This document shows, in pieces, positions 8,509 to 16,825 of a stretch of 64,000 bases of DNA. How positions within the stretch are numbered: the first letter of the stretch is position 1; each line of letters opens with the position of its first letter. The translations under genes were made by a program, and so were the position numbers. The stretch covers positions 176,346 to 240,345 of the forward strand of contig CAKSIJ010000003.1 of the NCBI GenBank assembly GCA_934462715.1, read 5' to 3'. Source of the DNA: an uncultured Clostridia bacterium. GTDB taxonomy: Bacteria > Bacillota > Clostridia > UBA1381. The notes beneath the pieces are model-generated. The model worked only from the letters and a program-made list of their open reading frames with translations, was not told where the DNA came from and made no database searches.

Positions 8509-8536
8509 AAATTATCCTCCTTTGAAAGCATGAATA

Positions 8537-8550
8537 CGAACATATGTTTG
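8537..8550. promoter_or_regulatory. LexA-like SOS box
   Basis: CGAACATATGTTTG matches the Firmicute LexA operator CGAACRNRYGTTYC at 13 of 14 positions. It lies between the divergent tail-like unit and csoR, about 110 bp upstream of the tail-like gene; DNA-damage control of that unit is inferred. Confidence 0.55.
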
Positions 8551-8669
8551 CTTTAGGAGGTATTTTATCACAAATTTCAAAGAATGTCAATAGCTTTATG
8601 CAATTTTTTTGAAGCGGTTAGATTTTTTTGATATTTTTTCGCAAAATTACAAAAAATAATAAACAAGTA

Positions 8670-8721
8670 TTGACAAATACCTATTGGGGGTATATAATAA
8701 AAATACCCCTACAGGGTATGG
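8670..8721 (+). promoter_or_regulatory. csoR promoter with copper operator
   Basis: TTGACA (8670-8675), 17 bp, TATAAT (8693-8698) is a consensus promoter. It is overlaid by dyads: ATACCTATTGGGGGTAT within the spacer, and ATACCCCTACAGGGTAT just after the -10, typical of CsoR operators with G/C tracts flanked by TA. Apo-CsoR binding would block transcription until Cu(I) is present. Confidence 0.8.
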
Positions 8722-9038
8722 AGGTGATTTATACGGATAATAATCAATGCTGCTGCGGCGAAAAGCATACATTTCGTGCCGAAGAAGATAAAAAACGGCT
8801 TTTAAACCGGCTGAAAAGAATAGAGGGGCAGGTGAGAGGAATACAGTCTATGATAGAAAAGGACGCTTACTGTAATGACATTCTCATACAGTCGGCTGCA
8901 ATAAACGCTGCCGTCAATGCTTTCAATAAAGAGCTTTTGTCCTGCCATATTCACACCTGCGTGGCAAGAGATATAAGAGAGGGCAGGGACGAGGTTATCG
9001 ATGAGCTTACGGCTACGATACAAAAGCTCATGAGATAG
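8718..9038 (+). CDS. csoR: Copper-sensing repressor, CsoR family
   Basis: A 106-aa all-helical DUF156/CsoR protein. The Cu(I) ligand pattern C...HxxxC is present: Cys in KDAYCNDIL and His/Cys in LLSCHIHTCV. This points to copper rather than formaldehyde or sulfur sensing. RLKRIEGQVRGIQSMI is the classic family opening helix. The N-terminus carries an extra CCCGEKH segment that could also bind metal. Start placement is odd: ATG 8718 lies about 13 nt after the predicted transcription start, inside the operator and with no room for a ribosome site, while a strong GGAGGTGA lies just inside the frame at 8720-8727 without a standard start codon after it. It is followed by copA. Confidence 0.9.
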   Translation: MEVIYTDNNQCCCGEKHTFRAEEDKKRLLNRLKRIEGQVRGIQSMIEKDAYCNDILIQSAAINAAVNAFNKELLSCHIHTCVARDIREGRDEVIDELTATIQKLMR

Positions 9039-9113
9039 CTTACGGCGGTTGAAAATATCAAATGCAATTTTCTTAAAACCCGTTTTTATGAAAGGATTTG
9101 GTGAACAAAAAAT

Positions 9114-11618
9114 ATGGAACAGTATACAATTACGGGAATGAGCTGTGCGGCTTGCTCGGCGAGGGTTGAAAAAGCCGTGTCAAAAGTGAACGGCGTAACC
9201 TCATGCTCTGTTAGTCTGCTGACAAACTCGATGGCGGTTGAGGGAAGTGCTGAAACCGGCGAAATAATCAAGGCGGTTGAAAATGCCGGCTACGGAGCAA
9301 TACCAAAGAATTCACACGGCGATGCGGCATATGAAAAAAACGATCCTTTGGAGGATAAGGAAACGCCTGTTTTAAGAAAGCGTCTGACAGCCTCGCTGAT
9401 ATTTTTGCTGATTCTGATGTATTTTTCGATGGGACACATGATGATGAATTTTCCGCTGCCGAAATGGTTTGACGGAAATCATGTCGCTATGGGACTTGTT
9501 CAGCTGCTTTTGACGGTTATCATCATGGTGATAAATCAGAAATTTTTTATAAGCGGATATAAAAGCTTATTAAACAGAGCGCCGAATATGGATACTCTGG
9601 TTGCACTGGGATCGTCTGCGTCGTTTATTTGGAGCGTATATGCGCTTTTTGCAATGACGAGGGCACAGACAGACGGAAACATGGCTGACGTTATGACGTA
9701 CATGGACGAATTTTATTTTGAATCCGCCGCTATGATACTGACGCTTATCACTCTCGGAAAAACGCTTGAAGCAAAATCAAAGGGAAAAACAACAGACGCA
9801 CTGAAAAGTCTGATGAAGCTTGCACCGCAGACTGCCGTTGTGATTCAAGACGGCAAGGAGATCAGGTTACCTGTCGAAAGGGTTAAAAAGGGAGATATTT
9901 TTGTGGTTCGCCCCGGAGAAAGCATACCGGTTGACGGAATAATAGTTGACGGAAGCAGTGCGATCAATGAATCGGCGCTCACGGGAGAAAGCATACCGGC
10001 GGATAAAACGGTCGGCGACAGCGTATCGGCGGCAACGATAAATCAATCGGGATTTATAAAATGCGAGGCTTCGAGAGTGGGCGAGGACACAACTCTGTCG
10101 CAGATAATAAAGACGGTCAGCGACGCTGCCGCAACAAAAGCTCCGATTGCCAAAATTGCCGATAAGGTTTCGGGAGTGTTTGTACCGATAGTAATTACAA
10201 TTTCGGTTATAACTCTTATCGTATGGCTTATTATAGGAAAAGAATTCAGCTTTGCTCTTGCACGTGCAATATCGGTGCTTGTAATCAGCTGTCCGTGCGC
10301 TTTGGGCCTGGCAACCCCTGTGGCGATTATGGTAGGAAACGGACTCGGTGCGAAAAACGGCATACTGTTTAAAAATGCCGAAACACTTGAAAACGCCGGA
10401 AAAATAAAAATTGCCGCGCTTGATAAAACAGGAACCATAACAGAGGGTATGCCGAAAGTTACCGATATAATCCCGAACAGCGGATATACCGAAAATGAGC
10501 TTATGAGCTATGCCGCTTCTCTTGAAGCCAAAAGCGAACACCCTCTGGCAAAAGCAGTAATGCAAAAAAGCGAGGAATTGAGCATTAGCCCGAACAATAT
10601 AACGGATTTTTCGGCATTGCCCGGAAACGGTCTGACAGCCGAAATCGGAGGTCAAAGGCTGACAGGCGGAAGTCTGGAATTTATAAGCGGAAAAACACAG
10701 GTGTCCGGTGAAATGTGCAAAAAGGCAGAAAAGCTTTCCGAGGAGGGGAAAACTCCGTTATTGTTTATGTACGGAAATGATCTTCTCGGAATAATAGCCG
10801 TAGCCGATACAATTAAAGCTGACAGCCGAAAAGCAATAAAAGAGCTTCACGATATGGGTATCCGTGTTGTTATGCTGACCGGCGACAACGAGCGGACGGC
10901 TAAGGCGATAGGCAGACAGGCAGGCGTTGACGAGGTTATAGCCGGAGTTTTGCCGGACGGAAAGGAAAGCGTTATACGCTCATTTAAGGAACAGGGAAGA
11001 ACTGCTATGGTTGGTGACGGAATCAATGACGCACCGGCTCTTACAAGCGCTGATGTCGGCATTGCGATAGGCGCGGGAACTGATGTTGCGATAGATGCTG
11101 CCGACATAGTGCTGATGAAAAGCAGACTTTCCGATGTACCGGCGGCAATACACTTAAGCCGTGCGACTCTTAAAAATATTCATGAAAACCTTTTCTGGGC
11201 GTTTATCTATAATGTGATAGGGATTCCTCTGGCGGCAGGCTGCTTTGTACGGTTCGGGTTTACGCTGAATCCGATGTTCGGAGCTGCTGCTATGAGCCTG
11301 TCGAGCGTGTGCGTGGTCACAAATGCGCTGCGTTTGAACCTTTTCAAAATAAACGGTTCAAAACGGGATAAAAGGATTAAACGTGACAGCGATACGCAAG
11401 AGCAGGAAAATGTAAGGATAATAAAAATAAAGGGTATGATGTGCGGTCATTGCGAGGAAAGGGTGAAAAAGGCACTTGAACAGCTTCCGGAGGTTAAATC
11501 CGTATCGGCAGACCATAAAACCGGAAAAGCAATCGTTGTGTTGAATGATACAACGGATGAAAACAAGCTGAAAGAGGCTGTGGAAAAAGAGGGCTATAAG
11601 GTTATATCAATAAAATAA
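9114..11618 (+). CDS. copA: Copper-exporting P1B-type ATPase with HMA domains at both ends
   Basis: An 834-aa Cu(I)-exporting ATPase of the inner membrane. The N-terminal HMA domain has CxxC at about 11-14 (GMSCAACS). Core motifs in order: actuator TGES near 290, transport motif CPC near 392 (SCPCALGLATP), phosphorylation DKTGT at about 437, the SEHPLAKA nucleotide-binding motif, GDGINDAP near 633, and the last helices with MSLSSVCVVTNALRLN. Unusually, a second HMA domain with GMMCGHCEERVKKAL (CxxC near 777-780) is fused after the last membrane helix. GGTGA nine bases before ATG acts as ribosome site. It is co-transcribed with csoR, and copZ follows after a 103-bp palindromic repeat. Confidence 0.96.
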   Translation: MEQYTITGMSCAACSARVEKAVSKVNGVTSCSVSLLTNSMAVEGSAETGEIIKAVENAGYGAIPKNSHGDAAYEKNDPLEDKETPVLRKRLTASLIFLLILMYFSMGHMMMNFPLPKWFDGNHVAMGLVQLLLTVIIMVINQKFFISGYKSLLNRAPNMDTLVALGSSASFIWSVYALFAMTRAQTDGNMADVMTYMDEFYFESAAMILTLITLGKTLEAKSKGKTTDALKSLMKLAPQTAVVIQDGKEIRLPVERVKKGDIFVVRPGESIPVDGIIVDGSSAINESALTGESIPADKTVGDSVSAATINQSGFIKCEASRVGEDTTLSQIIKTVSDAAATKAPIAKIADKVSGVFVPIVITISVITLIVWLIIGKEFSFALARAISVLVISCPCALGLATPVAIMVGNGLGAKNGILFKNAETLENAGKIKIAALDKTGTITEGMPKVTDIIPNSGYTENELMSYAASLEAKSEHPLAKAVMQKSEELSISPNNITDFSALPGNGLTAEIGGQRLTGGSLEFISGKTQVSGEMCKKAEKLSEEGKTPLLFMYGNDLLGIIAVADTIKADSRKAIKELHDMGIRVVMLTGDNERTAKAIGRQAGVDEVIAGVLPDGKESVIRSFKEQGRTAMVGDGINDAPALTSADVGIAIGAGTDVAIDAADIVLMKSRLSDVPAAIHLSRATLKNIHENLFWAFIYNVIGIPLAAGCFVRFGFTLNPMFGAAAMSLSSVCVVTNALRLNLFKINGSKRDKRIKRDSDTQEQENVRIIKIKGMMCGHCEERVKKALEQLPEVKSVSADHKTGKAIVVLNDTTDENKLKEAVEKEGYKVISIK

Positions 11619-11631
11619 TAAATGAGTGATT

Positions 11632-11734
11632 AACGTGAAAAATCTGATTGGCATCTTACCTCTTTTTGAGGTTGGGAGTATAAACATACGCCGTCATCTC
11701 TCAAAAAGGCAACCTGTCTGCATATTTTCCACGT
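11632..11734 (+). repeat. Near-palindromic AACGTG element, copy 1 (copA-copZ gap)
   Basis: 103 bp bounded by AACGTGAAAAAT and ATTTTCCACGTT; the interior also pairs imperfectly (CTTTTTGAGGT with ATCTCTCAAAAAG). It shares the core GAGTATAAACATACGCCGTC with the copies at 53417 and 54896; the 53589 copy differs by two bases there. It fills almost all of the gap between copA and copZ and is followed by a TCGCC/GGCGA mini-hairpin (11746-11759) and AAGGAGG of copZ. Confidence 0.85.
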
Positions 11735-11773
11735 TGAGATTTATATCGCCTTACGGCGAGAAGGAGGATTATT

Positions 11774-12031
11774 ATGACAAAAACAACTTTAAAAATTGAC
11801 GGTATGATGTGCGGAATGTGTGAATCACACGTAAATGACGCAATCCGCAATGCGTTTGAGGTGAAAAAGGTAACGTCATCACATTCAAAGGGCGAAACGG
11901 TTATTATAAGCGAGGAACCGCTTGACAATGACCGCATTGAGGAAACAATCAAGTCAACCGGTTATACTCTCAAAGGCGTTGAAACCGAGCCGTATAAAAA
12001 AGAGGGTCTGTTTTCAATGTTTAAAAAGTAA
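11774..12031 (+). CDS. copZ: CopZ-like copper chaperone (single HMA domain)
   Basis: An 85-aa heavy-metal-associated domain protein with the metal motif MMCGMC (CxxC near 14-17) in the usual beta-alpha-beta-beta-alpha-beta order. It carries a short C-terminal extension (KKEGLFSMFKK) that looks amphipathic. It would ferry Cu(I) to CopA or CsoR in the cytosol. AAGGAGG lies 6 nt before the ATG and the unit ends in a terminator. It is close in motif (GMMCG) to the C-terminal HMA domain fused to CopA, suggesting recent duplication from a shared ancestor. Confidence 0.92.
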   Translation: MTKTTLKIDGMMCGMCESHVNDAIRNAFEVKKVTSSHSKGETVIISEEPLDNDRIEETIKSTGYTLKGVETEPYKKEGLFSMFKK

Positions 12032-12056
12032 ATAAACGCTGTAAACCGAAAAAAGC

Positions 12057-12095
12057 GCGCCGTCAAGTCGTCTTGATAGGACGGCGCATTGTTTT
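12057..12095 (+). terminator. Terminator of the copper operon
   Basis: GCGCCGTC (12057-12064) pairs with GACGGCGC (12080-12087); ATTGTTTTT follows. Confidence 0.8.
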
Positions 12096-12173
12096 TGAAA
12101 ATCAAATTTATCAGCTGATTTATATGATTATTTTCTATTTTGTATAATTATATTATAAAAAGCGATTTAGTTA

Positions 12174-12202
12174 TTTACAATTCCGCACTTGTGTGATAGA
12201 AT
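12174..12202 (+). promoter_or_regulatory. Promoter of the SASA esterase / GH2 unit
   Basis: TTTACA (12174-12179), 17 bp, TAGAAT (12197-12202), about 80 bp before the esterase start. Confidence 0.5.
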
Positions 12203-12280
12203 TATTCCGAAGCAATTTAAATTGTAAAGCCTTTGTTTTACAATCAACCGAAACGGGAAAAATTTAAAAGGAGAACAGAT

Positions 12281-13816
12281 ATGAAGTTAGCGAGTATTTT
12301 TACGGATCATATGGTAGTACAGGCAAACAAGCCGATTAAGGTTTTCGGCGAGGGCAAGGGAAAAGTCAAAGTGGAATTTCTCGGCAAAGCAATCGAGCAT
12401 GAGGCGGACGGAGAAAAGTGGTGCGTTGCGCTGCCCGAAGAGAACTACGGCGGCCCTTATGAGATGAAAATCAGTCTTGACGGAGAAGAAGTTATTTTAA
12501 AGGACGTTTATGTGGGTGAGGTATGGCTTGCCTGCGGACAGTCAAACATGGAAATGCCGCTTTTCAGAACCGAATACGGACTTGAAGAAGCAAAGCACTC
12601 CGACAATGATATGTTAAGACTTTTCACCGTTCCGAGAAGAACGAAAAAGGATGTCAGACTTCATGGCTGGCACTTTGAAAAAACAACGGGAGAGGATACT
12701 CCATGGAAGCTGTGCAATGAAGAAAGCTCATTGCATTTTACAGCTGTCGGATATTATGCCGCAAAGGAATTGCAGGAAAAATTGGGGGTTGCTGTCGGAG
12801 TTATTTCGTGTAACTGGGGCGGAGTTGCCATAGAAACATTTATAAGCCGTGATTATTATAACAGAGCGGAAAGCTTAAAGCCGGCTTTGAAATCGTATAA
12901 TGAAATGGTTGAAAAGCTTGATATGGCAGAATATGAGGAAAAGTATAAAGAGGGCTTGAAGAAGTGGGAAGAATTTTATAATGCAATAGATTATGACGAG
13001 GTTGAGGAGGTCAGACAAAAGGGAGTAAGGGCAACCGCAGGTATGCCTTTCATACCTGTACCGTGGCTGCCTCACGGCCCGAACGCTTTTTACGTTGAGG
13101 GTGTTATTTATGACGCAATGGTTTCGAGAATAGCACCGTTCGGAGTTAAGGGAATGATATGGTATCAGGGCGAATCCAATAACAGCGAAAATTATCTGGA
13201 AAAGTATTTGACATTTATGGATTGCATGAGAGATACCTTTGAAAATAAGGATATGGCTTTTTATGCTATAGAGCTTGCGTCCTTCAGCAGCTATTGGAGC
13301 GAAGAACCGCAGCAGACCGATGACAGATTTGTCAGCGGAAACAACTGGGCATTTACAAGAGAGCAGCAGCAAAAGGCAACCGAAATTGCGGAAAACAACT
13401 ATCTGGTAACGTCAATGGAGCTGGGCGATTTGTATGACATTCATCCGATACATAAAAAGTTTCTTTCGCAAAGAATGAGCCGTAAAATATTACAGCACAG
13501 CTACGGCTTTGACATTAATGCGGATCAGCCGATATTCGATTCGGTTGAATTTAAGGATTCAAAGGCATATGTAAGTTTCAGGAACGCAAAAGGACTGTAT
13601 TGTAAGAATCCTGTGGGAATAAAGATTTATCTGGCAGATGAAAGAAAGGAATTAAAGAGGGCAAAGGTTGAAATCAAGGACGACGGATTGATTTTAAGCA
13701 GTGACGAGGTGAAAAATCCGACTATAGTAAGATACGGCTTTGACTACTATTATTCGGGCTGTCATATGTATAATGAAGCCGGCTTGCCCGTTGCGCCGTT
13801 CAGAACGGATAAATAA
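12281..13816 (+). CDS. SASA-domain carbohydrate esterase (sialate O-acetylesterase-like)
   Basis: Start at ATG 12281 (MKLASIFTDH) with AAAGGAG about 10 nt upstream. The 511-aa protein has an N-terminal beta domain and an SGNH-type esterase domain. The catalytic serine block is LACGQSNMEMP (near residue 84-94), the oxyanion region is SCNWGGVAIETF, the conserved IWYQGESN is near 290, and the Asp-x-x-His pair is DIHPIHK near 387. Enzymes of this family remove acetyl groups from sialic acid or xylan-type sugars. No signal peptide is seen, so it probably acts on imported oligosaccharides. It precedes a decayed GH2 gene by 21 bp, marking a former glycan-use operon. Confidence 0.85.
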   Translation: MKLASIFTDHMVVQANKPIKVFGEGKGKVKVEFLGKAIEHEADGEKWCVALPEENYGGPYEMKISLDGEEVILKDVYVGEVWLACGQSNMEMPLFRTEYGLEEAKHSDNDMLRLFTVPRRTKKDVRLHGWHFEKTTGEDTPWKLCNEESSLHFTAVGYYAAKELQEKLGVAVGVISCNWGGVAIETFISRDYYNRAESLKPALKSYNEMVEKLDMAEYEEKYKEGLKKWEEFYNAIDYDEVEEVRQKGVRATAGMPFIPVPWLPHGPNAFYVEGVIYDAMVSRIAPFGVKGMIWYQGESNNSENYLEKYLTFMDCMRDTFENKDMAFYAIELASFSSYWSEEPQQTDDRFVSGNNWAFTREQQQKATEIAENNYLVTSMELGDLYDIHPIHKKFLSQRMSRKILQHSYGFDINADQPIFDSVEFKDSKAYVSFRNAKGLYCKNPVGIKIYLADERKELKRAKVEIKDDGLILSSDEVKNPTIVRYGFDYYYSGCHMYNEAGLPVAPFRTDK

Positions 13817-13837
13817 CAAATATAAAGGAGAATCCAT

Positions 13838-15145
13838 ATGAGGAAATATGAAAATTTGGAGTGTCTGCATGAAAACACACTAAAGCCGAGAAGCTATTAT
13901 ATTCCTTACGATACCGAGAAAAAAGCAAAAAACGGAGATAAAACAAAATCGGATTACTATACGCTGTTAAACGGAGAATGGGATTTTAGATATTACGCCA
14001 GAGATATTGACTGCCCTGAAAAAATCACCGAATGGGACAAGGTTACGGTTCCGTCCTGATGGCAGATGACGGGGTATGAAAAGCCGTATTATACAAATGC
14101 CAGTTATCCCTATCCTCTCGATCCGCCGTATGTTCCGGACGATAACCCGGTCGGTGTGTACAGAAAGCTGATTAAAATCGAAAAACCAAAGTCCGAGCTT
14201 GAAAATTATATTGTTTTTGAGGGGGTAGCTTCGTGCTTCGAGCTTTTTGTGAATGGTGAATATGTAGGTTATTCAACCGTTTCGCGCTCAATGTCGGAAT
14301 TTAAAATCGAGCTTTGCGAGGGAGAAAACGGAATGGCTTTAATTGAGGTTGTTTCAAATGAGTATGCGAAAATATCGGGCAGCGGCTTTGAGTATCTTTT
14401 TAATATGCATTACGGACATATCGAAAAGCTTGACGATTATCTCAAAACACCGATAAAGCTGTCGGTCTGGAGAGCACCGACCGATAATGATATGCATATC
14501 AAAGGCAAATGGTTTGGTGAAAACTATCATAAAATGCACAATAAGGTTTATGATGTTGCTGTTAAGGATAATATTATAAAGGTAACGGGTGCATTGATGA
14601 CGGTGTCAAGACAGCCGTTTGTGAAGTATGAAGCAAGCTATGAATTTTTTGCAAACGGCAGTATCGGGGTATCGTTTAGGGGTGAATTTGACCAAAAGCG
14701 CACCTTCCTGCCAAGGCTCGGCTTTGAGTTCAAGGTTTGCGATAAGGAATTTGAATATTTCGGATACGGACCGTACGAAGCATATATTGATATGCATCAT
14801 GCGTCAAAAATGGGATTTTATCAAAGCAATTCCGAAAAGGAATATGTGCCGTACATAAAGCCGCAGGAGCACGGAAATCATTACAACACAAAGTATTTAA
14901 AGCTGGGTGACTATACTTTTGTTTCGCAGCAGGGCTTTGAATTTAAGGTTTCGGATTATCCTGCGTCGGAGCTTAGCTCAAAAAGACATTATTTTGAGCT
15001 TGAAAAGGACAAATATACCAACGTCAGAATTGATTACAAGGTCAGCGGTATCGGATCGGACAGTTGCGGCCCTCATCTGGCTGAACGGTATCAGATGAAC
15101 GATAAAGAAATCCGTTTTAATTATTTGATTAAAAAGAATGATTAA
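13838..15145 (+). pseudogene. GH2 beta-galactosidase remnant: internal stop and loss of the catalytic barrel
   Basis: Codons 1-73 (RKYENLECLHENTLKPRSYY ... VTVPS) end at a TGA (14057-14059). The frame continues at once with WQMTGYEKPYY, completing the family motif VPSxWQ.GY, so the TGA is a nonsense change at one codon. The sugar-binding domain runs to about 14350 (EGENGMALIEV), then passes directly in frame into the C-terminal beta-sandwich domain (GSGFEYLFNMHYGHIEKL, VWRAPTDNDM, FGYGPYEAYIDMHHAS, PQEHGNHYNTKYL). The immunoglobulin-like domains and the TIM barrel with both catalytic glutamates, roughly 550-600 residues, are missing. Total about 435 codons against about 1000 for the family. 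No activity is expected. AAAGGAG precedes the ATG. Confidence 0.88.
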
Positions 15146-15180
15146 CAACAGATTGCATATAATAATTGAATCAAAACTCC

Positions 15181-15230
15181 AAAAGGGAGCTGTTCGGATT
15201 TTATTCAGACTTGAACAGCTCCTTTTTGAA
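15181..15230 (+). terminator. Terminator after the GH2 remnant
   Basis: AGGGAGCTGTTC pairs with GAACAGCTCCTTT across a 17-nt loop, flanked by A-run and T-run (15181-15195 with 15213-15227). Confidence 0.8.
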
Positions 15231-15294
15231 AAATATATAAAATCCGGGGAAATCAAAAAAATTATCGGTTTGGCAAGAAATTTACCGTATGCAA

Positions 15295-15323
15295 TTGACT
15301 TTTCCCGGCGGTTGTGATATAAT
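15295..15323 (+). promoter_or_regulatory. Promoter of the remA-gmk-rpoZ housekeeping operon
   Basis: TTGACT (15295-15300), 17 bp, TATAAT (15318-15323). The roughly 130-nt leader that follows carries a hairpin GGCATTT/AAATGCC (15392-15428) enclosing a smaller TGCCG/CGGCA stem (15401-15413). Confidence 0.7.
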
Positions 15324-15462
15324 TTATTATGTGTAAGAATCTTTATTTGCAGATTGAACAGATAAAACAGACAACAAATTAAAATATTACAGGCATTTGC
15401 TGCCGGTGCGGCAAGCGTTTGAAATGCCGCAGACACCGCAAGGAGCAAGGAGATGTAATGGC

Positions 15463-15723
15463 ATGAAGCTTGTTAATATAGGATTCGGCAATATGATAAA
15501 CTCCGGCAGACTTATATCTATAGTAAGTCCGGAATCAGCGCCGATAAAGAGGGTTATACGAGAAGCGGAGGATAAGCAGATGCTTATCAATGCGACCTAC
15601 GGAAGAAGAACGAGAGCGGTTATTATTATGGACAGCGGTCATGTGGTTTTATCCTCGTTGCAGCCCGAAACTGTTGCAAACAGGATTGACGAAACCGAGG
15701 AGGTTAATGATGAGCAAAGGTAA
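15463..15723 (+). CDS. remA: RemA-family DNA-binding regulator (DUF370)
   Basis: Start at ATG 15463 (MKLVNIGFGNMIN) with AAGGAG 10 nt upstream. The 86-aa protein is full length for RemA: the opening VNIGFGNMI, SPESAPIKR and YGRRTRAVIIMDSGHVVLS blocks are all present. In Bacillus it activates matrix and osmoprotection genes as a ring-shaped DNA binder. Position directly upstream of gmk and rpoZ is the standard order in Firmicutes. The last 14 bp overlap gmk. Confidence 0.93.
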   Translation: MKLVNIGFGNMINSGRLISIVSPESAPIKRVIREAEDKQMLINATYGRRTRAVIIMDSGHVVLSSLQPETVANRIDETEEVNDEQR

Positions 15724-16318
15724 CTTATTTATTGTTTCCGGTCCGAGCGGTACGGGAAAAGGTACAATATGCAACGAGCTTCTCAAATATGACGACATCT
15801 TTTTGTCCGTTTCGGTTACCACAAGAAACAGAAGAAACGATGAAATTGACGGCGTTACATATTTTTATGATACGATAGACGGCTTTAAAAAAAGAATTGA
15901 TAACGGTCTTATGCTTGAATGGGCGCAATACGGAGATAATTATTACGGAACCCCTAAGGATGTTGTTGAGGAAAAGCTCAATGCCGGAATCAACGTAATA
16001 CTTGAGATTGAGGTTCAGGGTGCGCTTAAGGTAAAAGCGCAAATGCCCGAGGCAGTAATGATTTTCGTTGTTCCGCCGTCAATGGATGAGCTTTATTCAA
16101 GGCTCATAAACCGCGGCAGAGAAGAAAAAAAGGAAATTGCAAAAAGAATTAAAATTGCAAACGGAGAGCTTTTAAAGGCTTCGCTGTACAATTACATAGT
16201 TATCAATGACGAGCTGAGCGAAAGCGTTGCCGAGGTTCGCAGAATCATTGATAACAGAAAGCATCAGATGGAATTTATCAATTCGCTTATTGATTCCTCA
16301 CAAAAAGTGTTGCTTTAA
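15710..16318 (+). CDS. gmk: Guanylate kinase
   Basis: A 202-aa kinase phosphorylating GMP to GDP with ATP. The P-loop GPSGTGKGT is at about residues 10-18. The GMP-binding region (TTRNRRNDEIDGVTYFY) and YYGTPK are intact, and NRGREEKKEIAKRI forms the lid. Start taken at the second of two adjacent ATGs (15710), 6 nt after GAGGAGG; 15707 is also possible. It overlaps remA by 14 bp, implying coupled translation. Confidence 0.97.
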   Translation: MSKGNLFIVSGPSGTGKGTICNELLKYDDIFLSVSVTTRNRRNDEIDGVTYFYDTIDGFKKRIDNGLMLEWAQYGDNYYGTPKDVVEEKLNAGINVILEIEVQGALKVKAQMPEAVMIFVVPPSMDELYSRLINRGREEKKEIAKRIKIANGELLKASLYNYIVINDELSESVAEVRRIIDNRKHQMEFINSLIDSSQKVLL

Positions 16319-16413
16319 TTTGAAAAAGACAATAATTGCAGAAAATGCAGTTAATATAAAATGCCGCACGAAAAGCGGGCGGCTGCAAAATAATTGACAG
16401 GAGACGATTTATT

Positions 16414-16710
16414 ATGATGATCAAACCGGGAATTAATGCTCTTTCAAGCTGTGCCGACAGCAGATATACGCTTGTGACAATGGCTGCAAAAAGAGCAAGA
16501 ATGATAGGAGAAAACGGAGAAGGTCTGGTTCCGTGCGACGTTCATAAGCCGGTGTCGATAGCGGTTGCCGAAATAGCTGCCGGAAAGGTCGGTTATATCA
16601 GACACGACATCAAAAAGGAAAAGGAAGAAAAAACCAGCTATGACGATTTCATTTCCGCCGCAAACGGGGATTTGATAGTTGATGAAAATGGCGTGGTTGT
16701 TGAGAAGTAA
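16414..16710 (+). CDS. rpoZ: RNA polymerase omega subunit
   Basis: A 98-aa RpoZ. It opens MIKPGINALSSCADSRYTLV and has the family helix AAKRARMI; KPVSIAVAEIAAGKVGY is the conserved C-terminal core helix. It stabilises the beta' subunit in core RNA polymerase. GGAGA precedes tandem ATGs. It follows gmk in the usual Firmicute order. A tail of about 30 residues after the core helix is charged and ends in a DLIVDENGVVVEK strand. Confidence 0.95.
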   Translation: MMIKPGINALSSCADSRYTLVTMAAKRARMIGENGEGLVPCDVHKPVSIAVAEIAAGKVGYIRHDIKKEKEEKTSYDDFISAANGDLIVDENGVVVEK

Positions 16711-16756
16711 TCATATATATTTATGATTAAGTATTTTACAGCATAATATTCCGACT

Positions 16757-16795
16757 ATGACAGCACACATTTTTTGGGTGCTGTTTGTGTTGCAG
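16757..16795 (+). terminator. Weak stem-loop between rpoZ and priA
   Basis: ACAGCAC (16759 onward) pairs with GTGCTGT across a T-rich loop, followed by TTGTGTTG. The U-run is imperfect, so partial read-through into priA is likely. Confidence 0.35.
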
Positions 16796-16825
16796 AGAAC
16801 ATTTTTTAAGGGAGGATAATCGGTT

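Noticed and set aside
11632..11734. The copA-copZ palindrome as a simple terminator
   Set aside because: It has no T-run, the same sequence recurs within other transcripts before start codons, and the real terminator is after copZ.
14057..14059. In-frame TGA in the GH2 gene as a selenocysteine codon
   Set aside because: No SECIS-like hairpin stands out just after it, the position in VPSxWQ is not a redox site, and the same gene has lost its catalytic domain, so nonsense decay is simpler.
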